Below are positions 1 to 33,100 of a stretch of 64,000 nucleotides of DNA, piece by piece; position 1 is the stretch's first letter, and the number at the start of each line of letters is the position of its first letter. The notes under the pieces are model-generated. The model was given only the letters and a program-made list of their open reading frames with translations. It searched no databases and was not told the DNA's origin. Source of the stretch: Omphiscola glabra (Eukaryota; Mollusca; Gastropoda; Lymnaeidae). A program made the position numbers and the translations under genes. Where the stretch lies: positions 27,468,293 through 27,532,292 of the forward strand of contig OZ024802.1 in assembly GCA_964017045.1 (NCBI GenBank), written 5' to 3'.

Positions 1-565
1 GTTTGTCGCTGGTGTGTCGGATTTTTCGGTGTCGTGTCGTGTTTGGGGTCTGTGTGTCCGGTCTGTCGACGGTGTGTTGGGTTGGTTGTTTGTGTAAGGC
101 TTGTCGCGGAATGGTTGACGTGTGCGTCAGTAAGATCTTGCCATGAAGGAATAATCATCGATTTTGAACGTTTTCCAACAAGTCGTCACGCCGTCCCCAG
201 GCCTGTGTTACACCACTTCTCTGCACAGATGTACCCAATCAGAAGGCGAGGCTTGACAGTTGAGTTGGAGTTCTTGGCACCTGGAGAAACAAAAGCTAGT
301 TATGGGCATGCACTCTTAAGCAAAAACAACATTATTGCAGTTTTGAGAGTCGGTCCTTGTGGTCTCAGGGGTAGAAATAGAGGTGGCTTCATTTAACTGA
401 TTGTTAAGTTATGAAACTGTCGGAGAGAAGAGTTTTCCGTCTGTTTTTGTTCGTTTTTTAGACAAAATAATCAGAAATGAATAATTTACTAATGTATGAG
501 CTGAGCTGAGAGAGTCGGAATCTAGAAAAACATGCGATCTTTGTCGACATCGCGCTCCATAAAAT
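1..565. other. left flank, no recognisable gene
   Basis: The first 110 bases are rich in TGTCG/TGTGT motifs and the rest is unique sequence. A 120-residue open frame runs from 34 to 396, but I recognise no domain in it and see no splice context. By position this is probably intron of the kinase gene, because the kinase exons before the glycine-rich loop are missing from the window. Confidence 0.5.
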
Positions 566-940
566 CTCTGACATGCATCCACATGTGTCTTCAGAAAGTG
601 TCATCTCTGACATGCATCTATCTGGGTCTCCAGAAAGTGTCATATATGACATGCATCCACCTGGGTCTTCAGAAAGTGTCATCTCTGACATGCATCCATA
701 TGGGTCTTCAGAAAGTGTCATATCTGACATGCATCTATCTGGGTCTACAGAAAGTGTCATATCTGACATGCATCTATCTGGGTCTCCAGAAAGTGTCATA
801 TCTGACATGCATCTATTTGGGTCTCCAGAAAGTGTCATATCTGACATGCATCTATCTGGGTCTCCAGTAAGTGTCATATCTGACATGCATATATCTGGGT
901 CTCCAGAGAATGTCGAATCTTACATGCGTCCATGTGGGCC
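566..940. repeat. 39-bp minisatellite, about 10 copies
   Basis: A 39-bp unit built around CTGACATGCATC and CAGAAAGTGTCATAT recurs about ten times with point differences. The unit length is divisible by three, so frames stay open on both strands (458-886 minus; 532-870 and 573-1004 plus). These are repeat artefacts rather than genes. Confidence 0.9.
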
Positions 941-20657
<19,717 letters not shown>

Positions 20658-21910
20658 GAATGCAGACGGATTACTCCCCCCTCCCCCTTAGAGTGTCCGG
20701 TTGTGTGTGAGTGCGTGCGGAGTAACAGGAGTAGCACTGCAAATGTTGGAATCAACTTCTGGATAAGATGAGACCCCCACACAATCAGTCAGCAGTCATG
20801 TGGTCTTGTGCAGCTCTACAGTTTTAAGGAATGACAAAATTGATAGTAAATGACAAAGTTGATTCTAAATTTATCCTATGTTGAAGTTACCTAAGAGCTT
20901 AAAGATTGGTGATATTTTGATGATTCATTTGTGAGCTGCCCCTGAGAGGTAAGGGCTGACTCTCCCAACCTGCTGGCGATCGTTTTACATTCTCTTGAAG
21001 GTTTGCAGAGTCATTGGTTTGCCTGGTACTCTGGTATTTCTCCTGATGGTATTTTTGTTTTTAATGATAATTCTCATGATAATATTTCTCATGACGATTT
21101 TTCTCATGACGATTTATCTCTTGATGTAATTGGTCATGACTGTCCTCATTATGCCTCTGGATGCAGGTATTTTTTTGTTTGTCATGGGGGAAAATAATTT
21201 TTTTTGGTGGATGTTAATGGATTTCATTTTTGATTTTGAGAAATGTTACAGCGAAAATTCAACGGCAAAATACAATTTTTAGAAAATAGTAAAGTCTGTA
21301 ACAACACTTTCATCCATGACATATTACATAATAGTGGTGCAACTATCTGAGAAAATATCTTTAGGAGCTGAGTTAAGCGAATGTGCCAAGTGCTTGATTC
21401 AAGAAATAAGCTATTTTACATCTTCATATTAATTTCTTGGAAGCTTCTTTCAATCTTCCATTTTAGGCCAAACAATATTTTTTATTGTATTTAAAAAAAA
21501 TAAAAACTGGATTTTACCTCAAGATTTTTACTGCGTAATATATCTATTTTGTTTTTCTTGAAGTCAAGTAAAATTTGGTTTTTTAATGTATATGTGTTTG
21601 AAATGTAATTGTAACAATGAGGGTGAACTGATGATATTGTAGATGTGTTGTGTGTGTGTGTGTGTTTTATTGGTGCACAAGGACACAGTGTTTACTTGAT
21701 TAGTACTGCTGGATAGATTTAGAGGTTTTTTTTAGTTTAATTCATGTTGGCCATCACATCACCCTGTTCAGTGGAGAATATTCTGGGGATAAGTACTGTA
21801 TTTATTTTGCACTCATCTGTGAAATGGATTGCATTTGTTATTGTCTTAAGAAACGTGTGTATGTCTTTTCAAGTTTGCTATGAGGATGCTGTGTGAAATG
21901 TCTGTGACTG
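20658..21910 (+). other. probable 3' UTR and flank of the kinase gene
   Basis: AT-rich non-coding sequence with a short TG microsatellite at about 21648-21664. Candidate AATAAA signals lie at 21499, 22694 and 22885, and I cannot tell which is used. Confidence 0.45.
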
Positions 21911-22043
21911 AGTCACACATGACACTCAGCTTTGAGCTGATGCCATGGCATGTGTCACACATGACACTATCACCTTTGAGCTGATGCCATGGCATGTGTC
22001 ACACATGACACTATCACCTTTGAGCTGATGCCATGGCATGTGT
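21911..22043. repeat. 44-bp tandem repeat, 3 copies
   Basis: CACATGACACTATCACCTTT and GAGCTGATGCCATGGCATGT repeat three times; the first copy is slightly shorter. Confidence 0.88.
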
Positions 22044-23056
22044 ACCACCCTGATCTCTAGTTTGGGGAAGTTTGAGCCAACTCAAGATTCAATCAGTTAA
22101 CAAACCAACAGTCCACCATAGTTAATCATTTGATGAATCGGGCAGGAAATCATTCCAGATTTCCAGCCACAAGCCATTGTCTGTTCTTCATCACTGAAAC
22201 CACGAGACAAATTACAAGACTCAACCCGTGAAGCATCCCCACCCTGTCCTGGTGGGGGGGCGGACCATGTGGCACCCACTCATCAGATGGTGAGGCTGTC
22301 TCTTTTAGATGGTCTGCCGTCTGCAAATCTCTTCAGTTGTCTTGAGGAGTCCTGCCAGTTGTGGACCCTGTAATGTAAAGCGTGGTCATCCATTATCTCC
22401 ACCCAGCACCCCCCAACCCCTGTCACTGTAGTGGTCCATTTCTGGTATTAGCATTATTTCACAACATTCCATATTTTCCCATCATCTCCCGAGAGCCCAA
22501 ATGATTTATGTGCAGTGTTGGTGATTGTTGTGCATATGCCATCTCTACTGCTCTCTCTCTCTCAAGAGAGACCTCATGTTTAAGACTGGTTCACATCTGC
22601 CTTGCCTATATTGTCCTGTTGTCTTTTACCAAAATTCCATGTTTGAAAATTGTGATGCACATATTAGTTCAGAAAGCAATGTTGCCAACCGTCAATAAAT
22701 TTAGACCTAAAATGACTTGTCCGTAGAAGGAAGTCTGTGATAACCTCACGATGTCCGTTAAAAATGAGTCATTGTATTTTGAAGTGAAACCGATTGGGAT
22801 ATCTCAACTATTATTCTAAAAACATGAACGAATACTAGAAAACTATTGTTTAGCTTTGTATGTTTATTTTAAAAATCTCTCCAGAATAAAATGTGGCTAT
22901 TTAGAATATTATTCTGTAAATTACATAATATTTTTTGACTTGGCAACCCTGTCGAATAGTTGAAAATTGTTTTTAGTGAATGTGATTCCAGATTATTTCT
23001 TTGTTAATGTGACTAAGTTCACGCAGGGGTTTGATGATGTATTCAGTTCTGTTTAT
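22044..23056. other. no recognisable gene
   Basis: Unique, moderately AT-rich sequence between the kinase gene and the 31-bp array. It may still be kinase 3' UTR. Confidence 0.4.
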
Positions 23057-23335
23057 GTCAGTGAAGACCATTGTGACAATAAACATTAGAATGAAGACCG
23101 TTGTCACAATGAAACATCAGAATGAAGACCGTTGTCACAATGAAACATCAGCATGAAGACCGTTGTGACAATGAAATATCAGAATGAAGACCGTTGTGAC
23201 AATGAAACATCAGAATGAAGACCATTGTCACAATGAAACATCAGAATGAAGACCGTTGTGACAATGAAATATCAGAATGAAGACCGTTGTCACAATGAAA
23301 CATCAGAATGAAGACCATTGTCACAATGAAACATT
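23057..23335. repeat. 31-bp minisatellite, 9 copies
   Basis: The unit is GAAGACCGTTGTCACAATGA plus AACATCAGAAT. GTCACAATG and GTGACAATG variants alternate irregularly. Confidence 0.92.
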
Positions 23336-23807
23336 TGTTGGATAGCATCAAGTCTTGCATGTGCAAAGTCTGGTTTATTTTCATTTCTATCTTTCTTTTC
23401 CCCATTGTGTGTAAATAAGAATGAAATGTCATTGAATGGTTTGGCCATCTGCTTTCAGACAATTGTGCTTGCTCCGTTTCTTGAATTGGCTTTCCCTATA
23501 TGCTACAGCCATGATATACAATAGCTGATATTTTCTCTGTTCCTGCTAGTTTAGATGTTGTAGACGAAGCTGGTGCCATCTTTAGTTATTTTTGTTTATT
23601 TGACCGTAAAATACACCTATGATATCCCCATTATTTTCAAGGAGCTGCTGTAGTTGGAAAATATCCCCATTGATATGTTCTAAGGAGCTTTAGTGGATGT
23701 GGGGTAGGTGTGGAGGATAGTCACCCCATTGATCATGTTTACCCTGATTCAGCTATTGAACATGTATGGTTGACTACCAGCCCAGTCGCACTGGTACATA
23801 CTTAACC

Positions 23808-24105
23808 ACTCTATGTCATAGTCTAGAGAACTTGAACTAAAAGCCACATCCTCAGGTCATTGACCACTGTATGTCATAGTCTAGAGAACTTGAACTAAAA
23901 GCCACCTCCTCAGGTCATTGCTGCTGTAAATAGCCAAAGTCATGCCCATTTTTAATCATTTTTTTTTTTGTAATGGGTCGAAGGTTTTCAACAATCCTTG
24001 CACACCATTGTTGGTTTTCTCAACAAATTGTTAGGTAAATTGACTATTAATAGTCTGTGATGACACAGGTAAATTGACTTTTAATAGTCTGTGATGACAC
24101 ACTTG
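23808..24105. repeat. two short tandem duplications (58 bp and 34 bp)
   Basis: A 58-bp unit with TATGTCATAGTCTAGAGAAC occurs twice at 23808-23925, and a 34-bp unit with TAATAGTCTGTGATGACACA twice at 24031-24105. Confidence 0.85.
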
Positions 24106-27021
24106 TTGAGATATGGAATATTTTGTTTCATCTGTACCAGGAAATATTTTAAATGCATTTGTGAGGAACAAAAAAATTCATGGAAATCCTCAATTGAAAT
24201 AGATTCCAGTGAATCCAAAAGTCTATTTCATTATTGATGAATATTACAAGTGGTCTGAAAAATTACAAAAAATTTTATTACAAGAAAAATCAAATTTCAT
24301 CCACACTTTCATGTTGTGCCCTCCGAATTAGGAAACATTTGGAGATAATTTAAAATGAAAAATGTTAATGGCTCTTAACATCTCTTAACTAGATATACAT
24401 ACCACGTATATTCTGCTGTAGAACACCTATCACAGATTATCTGTGTTGGATTGTATCATGGATTATCTCTTCTGCAGATCATCTATCATGGATTATCTTT
24501 AGTATTTGGTTCCTGATGTTGTCTGGCTCTCTCAATTATTCATCAATGTTAAAAATTGTCTTTCATTGGGATCTTCTAGTTTGCTTGCTATTGTCTAGTA
24601 AAAGCTTACACACATATATATATATAAATATTTAGATATCCATACCTATAAATGTGTTTATCATGTTTCTTGGTTGGCTTTTCAATTGAAAACAAATCTC
24701 ATTATACTTAAGTTTCTTCTCATGTGTTCATGGAAAAATTTGGAAATAACTACAGGAAAGCGTTTTTTTTGTGTGGGTTTTTTTTGTTTTGTTAACACCT
24801 TTGGTGTGAGACCAATTTTGTCTGTAAAGAGATAATATAATAGTAATAGTCACTTTTCATTCATACCGGTACCTATTTTAGGAGATGGATATATTGGTAT
24901 GATTTAAAGCCTTTATAAGCTTCACTTCTCCAGGTGATGAAACCCAGTTCTAGATGCCGCCAGTAGATTTATATATTTTACATTTAAATCCAGTCTTCTA
25001 CGATGCCTCGTAAATAAAAACAAAACTGGCATCCTGAAGTAAAATTTGAGAACCTCTGCATTCATATCACTCTCACTTTCCTTTTGTTTAATAAACTATT
25101 AGGACATGAATAACATGTGCTTAGGGTGGGTCTCAAATTGAAAGCTAATGTGCCTATGTGCAACTGTATGTCTTCTTTCTTTAAAAAAATGCATGTCCAT
25201 TTTTGTAAATAAAAATGAACATCAAATCCACACATCCCACTAATTGGGGGGGAAAAAAACTATCAATTTTTTAAAATTTCTTCTCTGTGTACAACATGTG
25301 CTGGTTCATTTGAATGTCTGTTCTCTCTGTGTATAACATGTGCTTGTTGATTTGAAAAATCCTAGTGTAAATAAAAATTGATTAAAGAAGCAAAGTGTTG
25401 TGAAAATGCCTACCTTGTCTGCTAATATCACTTGATGATTAGACAAATATAAAACTTTTGGATGGTTGCAAATGTTCGCATTGATCATGTTGGAAAGAAA
25501 ACAAATTATGTGATGTATGCTGTGTTTTTTTTCCTATCTCAGTTCAGTGCTCCATTTGGCATATCATTAAATTATTTCCTTCACTGATTTCAAAATTTTT
25601 ATTTTTTTATTTTTGTGTTTTGTTGTCCATTAAAATTACAATAAAATATGTATTTTTAAAAAAAATGGTTTGGGGGGAGGGGGGGGGCAATGTAGATTTT
25701 CCCCCTTCTCAGCTCTAATCATGACTTCAAATCAATCAAGTGCATTTGATTGGATGTGTCAAAGTCAAATGATCCAAGTTTTTTACTGGTTACTTTAAAT
25801 ATTCTTAGTCTGAATATTGTAGCCATGTCTTGAGATTGACATAAAAAATGGAAAAAATCTATAAATAATGTTGGCTTACTAAAAATTATTTTAAAAACAA
25901 CCATGCATGACATTGCTATCAGGTATGGATCGAGGTGGTCAGTATGAGTGTAGTCAGTGGCAGATTAAATAAATTGAGTTTTAGGGGAGACTAATGTGAT
26001 TTTGGAAAATTATACAAATTAAAACTTTTAAGTACTATTTTATATACCATCAATACATGTTTTGCTGAGCATGGTAAATTTTGTTTTTGCTAAAAAAAAA
26101 ATTCTCAATTTTTGAGACCCTTTATTGAAAATATTACCGGTACTCAATATTAGTGATTTTCCTTGGGGAACATAGTTTAAAAGCCAGTTTGGATGGTTGA
26201 GACAACACTTTCCATGTAGCTTTGCTCCTGTTTTACAAGAGGAATTTTTTTATATCTTTAACAGAAAATTAACAATTTTTATTCAAAGCATACTTTTTTT
26301 ACAGGCTGTAACCAAGTAACCCAACTAAATAAAATGAACAAGATTTAAATGAATAAAACTCTCCTGTCTTTTTGTAGATTTATAGATATTAGAAATAAGC
26401 ACAGAAACTTTGAACCCTTTAAGACTTAAGGCATAGGGAAGTCTTCTTCTATATTTTGAGGACCCACAATCAATGTATTGATCATTCTGGCTCATAAATT
26501 CATAAATTTAAAGTACCAAAGTTAGCGAAAAACAATTAACAGAGAAAAGCGAGAAGAAAAAAATTTGATGTACATTTTTTTTTACAAAAACAATTTTATT
26601 TTTCCCAAATGCCTGTTTTTTATGAATTTCATTCATTTAAAAGCATATATTAAATATGTGAAAATCCAAAGAAAATATTGACTTTTAAATATTCATGCAA
26701 TAAAATTAGAAATATACCCATTAATTGAAAAATAATTTATTAACTGCATGGTTAACAAAGACATGTGTTGCTATTGAACCAATGTATAAACCCAATTAAA
26801 TTATAATAAAATGCAAAATTATCATTAAAATGTCTATTATGAAATTATAATATACCATTTTACAGATACGTAATTATTGGCAAACCCAGCCAAATAAAGA
26901 TGCCCCTTACGTTTGTGAAATTTTGCTCTTAACTAATATCTTAAAACGTTTTCATTGCCCTCATCCTCTTACCTTCAACTAGTTCACTTTTTTATGCTTT
27001 ACATATTATTTGGACTCTTCT
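24106..27021. other. AT-rich intergenic, no gene seen
   Basis: No open frame here shows a recognisable family. A partial 42-bp duplication with ATAACATGTGCTTGTTGATT lies at about 25280-25360, and a G run at 25672-25687. Confidence 0.5.
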
Positions 27022-27573
27022 AAGGGGTCGTTCGCAAATTACGTCACGCTCAGGTGGGGGGGGGGGGGGGGGGGGGGGTCGAGAATTTTTTAAACTTGGT
27101 GACTTTGGTAAAAAAAATTGTGACGTCAAACTTAAAAAAAAAAATTTTAATCTAAAATTTTCTAATTTTAAAAAATCTTTATTCAGTTAATTTAAAAATA
27201 TTAATTTGGGGTCAAAATTGCCTCAGGTATATCAATTACCGCGAAGCTCAATCGCTCACGCCTTCTGGACATTTCGAAAAATGACGCAAAATCTGTTGTG
27301 TCCATTTTACATTCGACTTGGGGAGGAATTCGTTGTTTTGCGTTTTAGTTTTAGGTCACAATTTTCGAATAATACCGGTACTACATCTTAATCCATTATG
27401 GGAAAATGTTAAAGAAAAAAAAATAAATCTCAATTTAGTTATGAAAATTTTATGTACGTTTTGAATTTTTTTATTTTTAGGTGTGACGTGACACGGGGGG
27501 GGGGGGGGGGGTAAAGAATCTGTGACACTTTGTGTCATTTTTGGCGTGACGGAATTTGCAAACGACCCTTAAC
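27022..27573. mobile_element. non-autonomous DNA transposon (MITE) with poly-G core
   Basis: The left end AGGGGTCGTTCGCAAATTAC continues GTCACGC; the inverted right end at 27536-27572 reads GCGTGACGGAATTTGCAAAC then GACCCT. TA flanks both ends, which fits Tc1/mariner (a 3-bp TWA site of PIF/Harbinger is the alternative). Runs of 23 G (27056-27078) and 17 G (27495-27511) lie just inside the termini, both next to TGACGT-type motifs. There is no transposase frame. Confidence 0.85.
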
Positions 27574-28435
27574 CCCACGATTGTGTGTTTCATTGGTCCA
27601 ACTGCAACCAATACCTCAGCAAATTCATTAATGCCATTTGACTCTTTGTTGAAATCAGCAACAGCAAGTGCAGTTGCCACAGCAATTCTCTTTTACCCCA
27701 CGCACACAAAATGTGCTCTTCAGGCATCGGGAAAACAATTTATCATCCGTCAGTGGTGACGGTCTGGATGTTCTACAATTATTCCATCTTTGAAGTGATC
27801 TTGGGCATTTTGCAAAAGCTGGTCTATTTAATTGAAGTGAAATAATAATTCATATAATATACACTAAACTTGAGTTAATAAATAATAGTTCATGCAGCAT
27901 ACGCTCAAAACAAAATAGTCAGTGTAACTGTGGGAGTTACTGAATAATGACAGCTTATTGACAACTTATGCTTCGGCATCTAATTTTATTTAGAAATTTT
28001 AATTTTGTTTATTCTTTAGGCTTAGGCCTAAAACCGTTAAGTTTCAGTGTGAGAAATTTAAAATAAACTGCATCAGTATTTGAATTTAAAAATAACAACA
28101 AAAAAAAAAAAACAACAAAGGTATGTGATATGCTTCTTGAAAGTTATTCCTTTTGTCTCATAAGAAGAGGATGAAAACAACTTTGAGCTCCACTTGACAC
28201 TTGTTTATTTTCCATTAAAATATTTTAGTAAGTAAAAAAGTGGAGCCCGGGTGAGAGGAAGGAATTGAAATAGTTAACTTTTGAAAAATATAGTCTAAAA
28301 TGCACACATTTATAAAATTATTTTGTTCGTGCTTCCACTGGTCTTACTGATAGTCTATCAACTATTCTTGAACCCAGTTTCTGCTACTTTTTAAAATCCT
28401 TTTATTTTTATAATTTATCATACGTCAAAGTTCTC

Positions 28436-28520
28436 TCTTTCTTACTCTCCCACACCCTCTCTCTTACACTCTCCCCCTCTCTCTCTCGCTCGCCTTCTTT
28501 CTCTGTCTCACTCTTCCACT
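28436..28520. repeat. CT-rich microsatellite
   Basis: An imperfect CTCTCT / CTCTCGCTCG tract without coding potential. Confidence 0.8.
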
Positions 28521-29074
28521 CATTCACACAAACAAAAGATAAAGCTATATAAAATATTTTTAAAAAATAATCTTTAACATTTTAATTTTTTTTTATAAAT
28601 CCGAAACGAAATAATTTTCACGCTCTTCAACTTTAGGAGATCATTGAATAAACATATACTTTAGCTGTTTTCTTAGGATAAGAGAGTAGTTCTAGCTAAA
28701 CAACAACAAATGCACATGCTGAACGATACAATAACTCATTTACTATTAGTATTAACGTTGGTATGAAAATTAACCTTCAAATATTATATATTTAATGTGA
28801 TTATCTCTGTATTATATTTTTAAAAAAAATGGTAAAGTAGGCATGCTCAATTCAAAGTTATGAATACCGGTATGATGATGAAAAAAAAAGGTTGATATGA
28901 ATGATTGAATCGGAATTCGGCATGAGCGTTTTGGCTTTGGAAAGCATTGTTGTGACCCATTGTCTGTCATTGATTGATGATTGGGCTTGTGGGTTTTAAT
29001 TTGACAGGGGTGTAGCTAGAGTGTTTGGCGCCCTGGACCAAGATTAATTTTTAGGATCCGTGCCCCTGCCATGT

Positions 29075-29440
29075 TAGCTTATTATTATTGGTGACACCTA
29101 AGTACTTATATGCCTCTACTTTCTCTACACTTTGATTTTTTATGTTGAGATCTGTAATCTGGTGTTTCCCACTACGGAAATCAACAACCATTTCTTTTGT
29201 TTTTGAGGTATTCAGCTGGAGAAAATTTTCATCGCACCAATTGATAAATCTTGTAACTAAGTTGCGGGAAAAGCCTTCTCCCTCAGATATTAACTTAATT
29301 AAGCCAACGATGGTGGTTTTATCAGCAAATTTTAAGATTGGAATGGTGTTGCTTGAGCTCTGAATATCACTGGTATATATTGTATACAGTAAAGGGGAGA
29401 GAACACAGTCTTGTTGCGCCCCAGTGCTTATTTCTCTGGT
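29075..29440 (-). pseudogene. decayed CR1/jockey-like non-LTR reverse transcriptase fragment
   Basis: The minus strand reads a reverse-transcriptase core: CVLSPLLYTIYTSDIQ, then ILKFADKTTIVGLI, then FINWCDENFLQLNTSKTKEM and VEAYKYLGVT. The family normally has FADDTT; here the second aspartate is lysine and the preceding PQG is QQD, so catalysis is lost. A short insertion disrupts the segment after GLI. The fragment ends in unrelated repeat sequence on its 3' side, with no endonuclease domain in reach. It is a dead truncated copy. Confidence 0.85.
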
Positions 29441-29974
29441 TAGAGATAATCAATATATTATTACTATTAGGGATGTATATCAAAGCTACCGGTACTAAAA
29501 AAAAGGCCTTGTTCCTACAGAAAAATACGATTGCATGTCTATCAATTTTTTCAAACAAAAATTAGTTATAATAATGTCTATTTTTATTACACAGTGATTT
29601 AATTAGATTGTACCAACTATAACCCAAATACTTGCATTTATTCTATTGTTCTGTGTGATGTTATGTGTATCTCCTAAAAGGTCCTCAGACTTTGGGTGCA
29701 CTGTGATTGGCACACAAGATGCTCTCTCATTAATAATTCAATCATTAATACAAACAATTATTTTCGAATTAAATCCAATAAATATGCTTTCAGTGAGCAT
29801 CAAAACAGATAATTCCTAAGATAATTGGCAACACATTTCAATGTAGAAGCATATTTTCATTCTAATGTTATCCCTCATTTTTACAATTATTGTAGAAATT
29901 TCTGTTCAAAATTTAAGTGCCTTTTTATGCATTCAGTCATTCTGTTACAGCTCCCATGAAATTTATGTGCAAAC

Positions 29975-30111
29975 ATGATTGGCAGCGGAGAGATGGCATT
30001 ATTTCATAAAACCTTGAGAAAACACATCTTTTTGCACCCAACTGATAAGAAACGGAGATATCATGCAGTAAAAGCAGCTCTTCTCCAAGACAAGCAGAAA
30101 TATTCTGACAG
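29975..30111 (+). CDS. POLR1F exon 1
   Basis: Starts MIGSGEMALFHKTLRKHIFL and ends KQKYSD plus a split arginine; donor GTTTGT, phase 2. It aligns with the SPRYL..KRTGIREQL..YSE part of human RPA43. The upstream in-frame stop at 29957-29959 makes an internal start likely unless an upstream exon splices downstream of it. Confidence 0.8.
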
Positions 30112-33100
30112 GTTTGTTAATTCTATGCCTTTTGGGGGATGATGTAGCACCTTTGTAATCTGCCATGGACAGACTTAGAGTGCAAATATATTAAGTTTAT
30201 ACTAATGAAATTAAAGTCTTTGTTTGTCCTGTTAGAGGTACTGCCTCTGTTTTTTCAGTTTTTAACAAACATATATTTTTTTTAAATTTGAAGAAAAAAA
30301 ACGGGTATGTTTTTGTAAGCTCTCTTTTCAAACATTTGAATTAAATAATACTTAATTTTATGTGTCAAATGTTTTATTTTTTGTTGTGTTCGTTTTCAAT
30401 TTTAATTACTTAATTTTCCTGATAAAAAAAAGAAAGAAAAAAAAAATGCTGTTCATTGGTCTACCATAATTAGTGTTGAAGCAATTCTTCATTTAGTGCT
30501 CTTAATTTATGCATGCTCTGAAATGTAAGTTTGTCCAAACTCGGAGAATAACTGAGAATATATGCTAGTAGGTGATAAGTCGTACGATATAAAAAATAGT
30601 TATGTTGTGTTCTGTTTTTTATACCGGGTACTTAATAAATTTTTTTTTAGATTTCAAAGTTTTTTGTACGCGCTTCAGCTTTGGAATACAAAAATAATTT
30701 AAACTTGAGTTTTGTGTCTTTGTCTATATTTTTATGCCACAGACTGCAAGGTGCTCTGTTGGACGTTAACAATTTGAAAATTGTAGGGGACCGTCATTTG
30801 GTTGTTGATGGATATCTCAGCATGGAGGTCGTGGCAGATTTTTATGTCTTCAGTCCAAAACTTGGCCAGGTCCTTGATGGAGTTATAAATAAGGTAATGC
30901 AATCCACTTTGGAAATATCCACTGCAATACGGGAGCTGAAAAAAAAAAAAAAGTATCCAAGTCATCAGATGGGATAATGTATCCCAAATGTGGTTCATAG
31001 GTCAAATTAAAATGGTGTAACTTTTATGAACCGGTACTCAAATAAATGACTGATGGGAAAGTAAAATAGGATTGAAGTCACACATGCTATTTAATGGGAA
31101 ATTTAGCATGACATATGATACCACATCTTTGGATATAATCCAAATCATATTTGTTAAATCAGAGGTATAAGGCCACTTTCACTAAGAAGTCAGTGTTGCA
31201 GTTAAATAGCCTTAGAAGTATCCAGGTGCCTTAACCCTTGATGATGTTTCTTTTTTTTTTAGTAATCATCAGTCTAACTAACTACATCAGTCTAACTAAC
31301 TACATCAGTCTAACTAACTACATCAGTCTAACTAACTACATCAGTCTAACTAACTACATCAGTCTAACTAACTACATCAGTCTAACTAACTACATCAGTC
31401 TAACTAACTACATCAGTCTAACTAACTACATCAGTCTAACTAACTACATCAGTCTAACTAACTACATCAGTCTAACTAACTACATCAGTCTAACTAACTA
31501 CATCAGTCTAACTAACTACATCAGTCTATAACTAAATCAGTCTAACTAACTACATCAGTCTAACTAACTACATCAGTCTAACTAACTACATCAGTCTAAC
31601 TAACTACATCAGTCTAACTAACTACATCAGTCTAACTAACTACATCAGTCTAACTAACTACATCAGTCTGACTAACTACATCAGTCTAACTAACTACATC
31701 AGTCTAACTAACTACATCAGTCTAACTAGCTACATCAGTCTAACTAGCTACATCAGTCTAACTAGCTACATCAGTCTAACTAACTACATCAGTCTAACTA
31801 ACTACATCAGTCTAACTAACTACATCAGTCTAACTAACTATGTTACCATAAAATTTAATGCTGGATCTGTTGCATTTTCTTTGTTGGCATGCAGTGCAGC
31901 AAAAGCCACATTGGCTGTTTGGTGATGGACACATTCAATGCAGCCCTGACACTTCCGCCATCTTGTCAACTTTCACCCAGTATTGGAGACTCCTGCAGCT
32001 TTCAGGTCAAAGAAGTGGTTGTCGATGGAGAGATTTTATTTATGAGAGGCACTCTGAAAAGGTAAACTGGAGTGAAATAATAATTTTTTCTACCAGTTCC
32101 ATTTCATAAACATAGGAGATTTTCACCCTGTCTAAATTTTCACCTTGTAACACCATCATTATTTGGCGTGGTGATGTTACTTTTTACTTGCAAGCTGGAT
32201 GTATTGACTTACTTCTGTCTTCTTATTAATTAATCACTTTTTACTTTATCATCCTGATATCTTCAATAACACGAGTCAGATGAAGTTAGACATCACTATA
32301 ATATTTATTCATCACTTGACATATTTCACAATAATAATACATCTCCTACAAAATGGAGAAAAGATAATATGTTGTCTTATTGCTTCACATATTCAATATC
32401 ACAATTTCACTCGATGTTCTAAGATGGAAAACTATGGACCAAGGCTAGGGCCGTCCAGAAGTACATACTCCATATTTCTTTTTATCTACCTTCCATCACT
32501 CTGCGCATGGCCTCAATAATCTCATTCACTTCCTGTACATATTCAATTACCAAAAAAAAAATACATTGTCTGAGACAAATTATTATGTCCACATTTGAGC
32601 TGTTACACCCCTCCATCTTAAATTTTGTCCCAAAAGAAAGCCTAAATTTTCTCCCCATCATGTTGTTAAAGTTGAAAAATAAATGTTTTAGCTGCAGTCC
32701 TACGCAACAAGAGTGTGATTCATCCTCAGTTGAGAAACATTACTGTAAATTCTGCCTAATGGGAATCAGCTACATAAAGCCCTTAATGAGAAACTCTGTT
32801 ATCTTGTCTTATCTGAATTTGCTGTCTTAACTAACTTTCAACTTTGTTTTATAAGGTATCAAATTTTGACAGTTGAGAATTTCACCAGCTCTTGATTTTG
32901 GTCTAACTGACTCTGATTTATTAATCTAACAGGACTCATTGTCAAGTGTCCCGTCTTCTTGTTATGTGATCCAATAATTTCAAGTTAAATCAATTTCTAT
33001 CATTTTATCTGGGCGCTCTCATGTTGGATCTCTTTCACCTACATCAAGGGTCCTCAAACTAAGGCCAGCAGGCCACATCCGGCCCACCAGGTTTCCTTAA

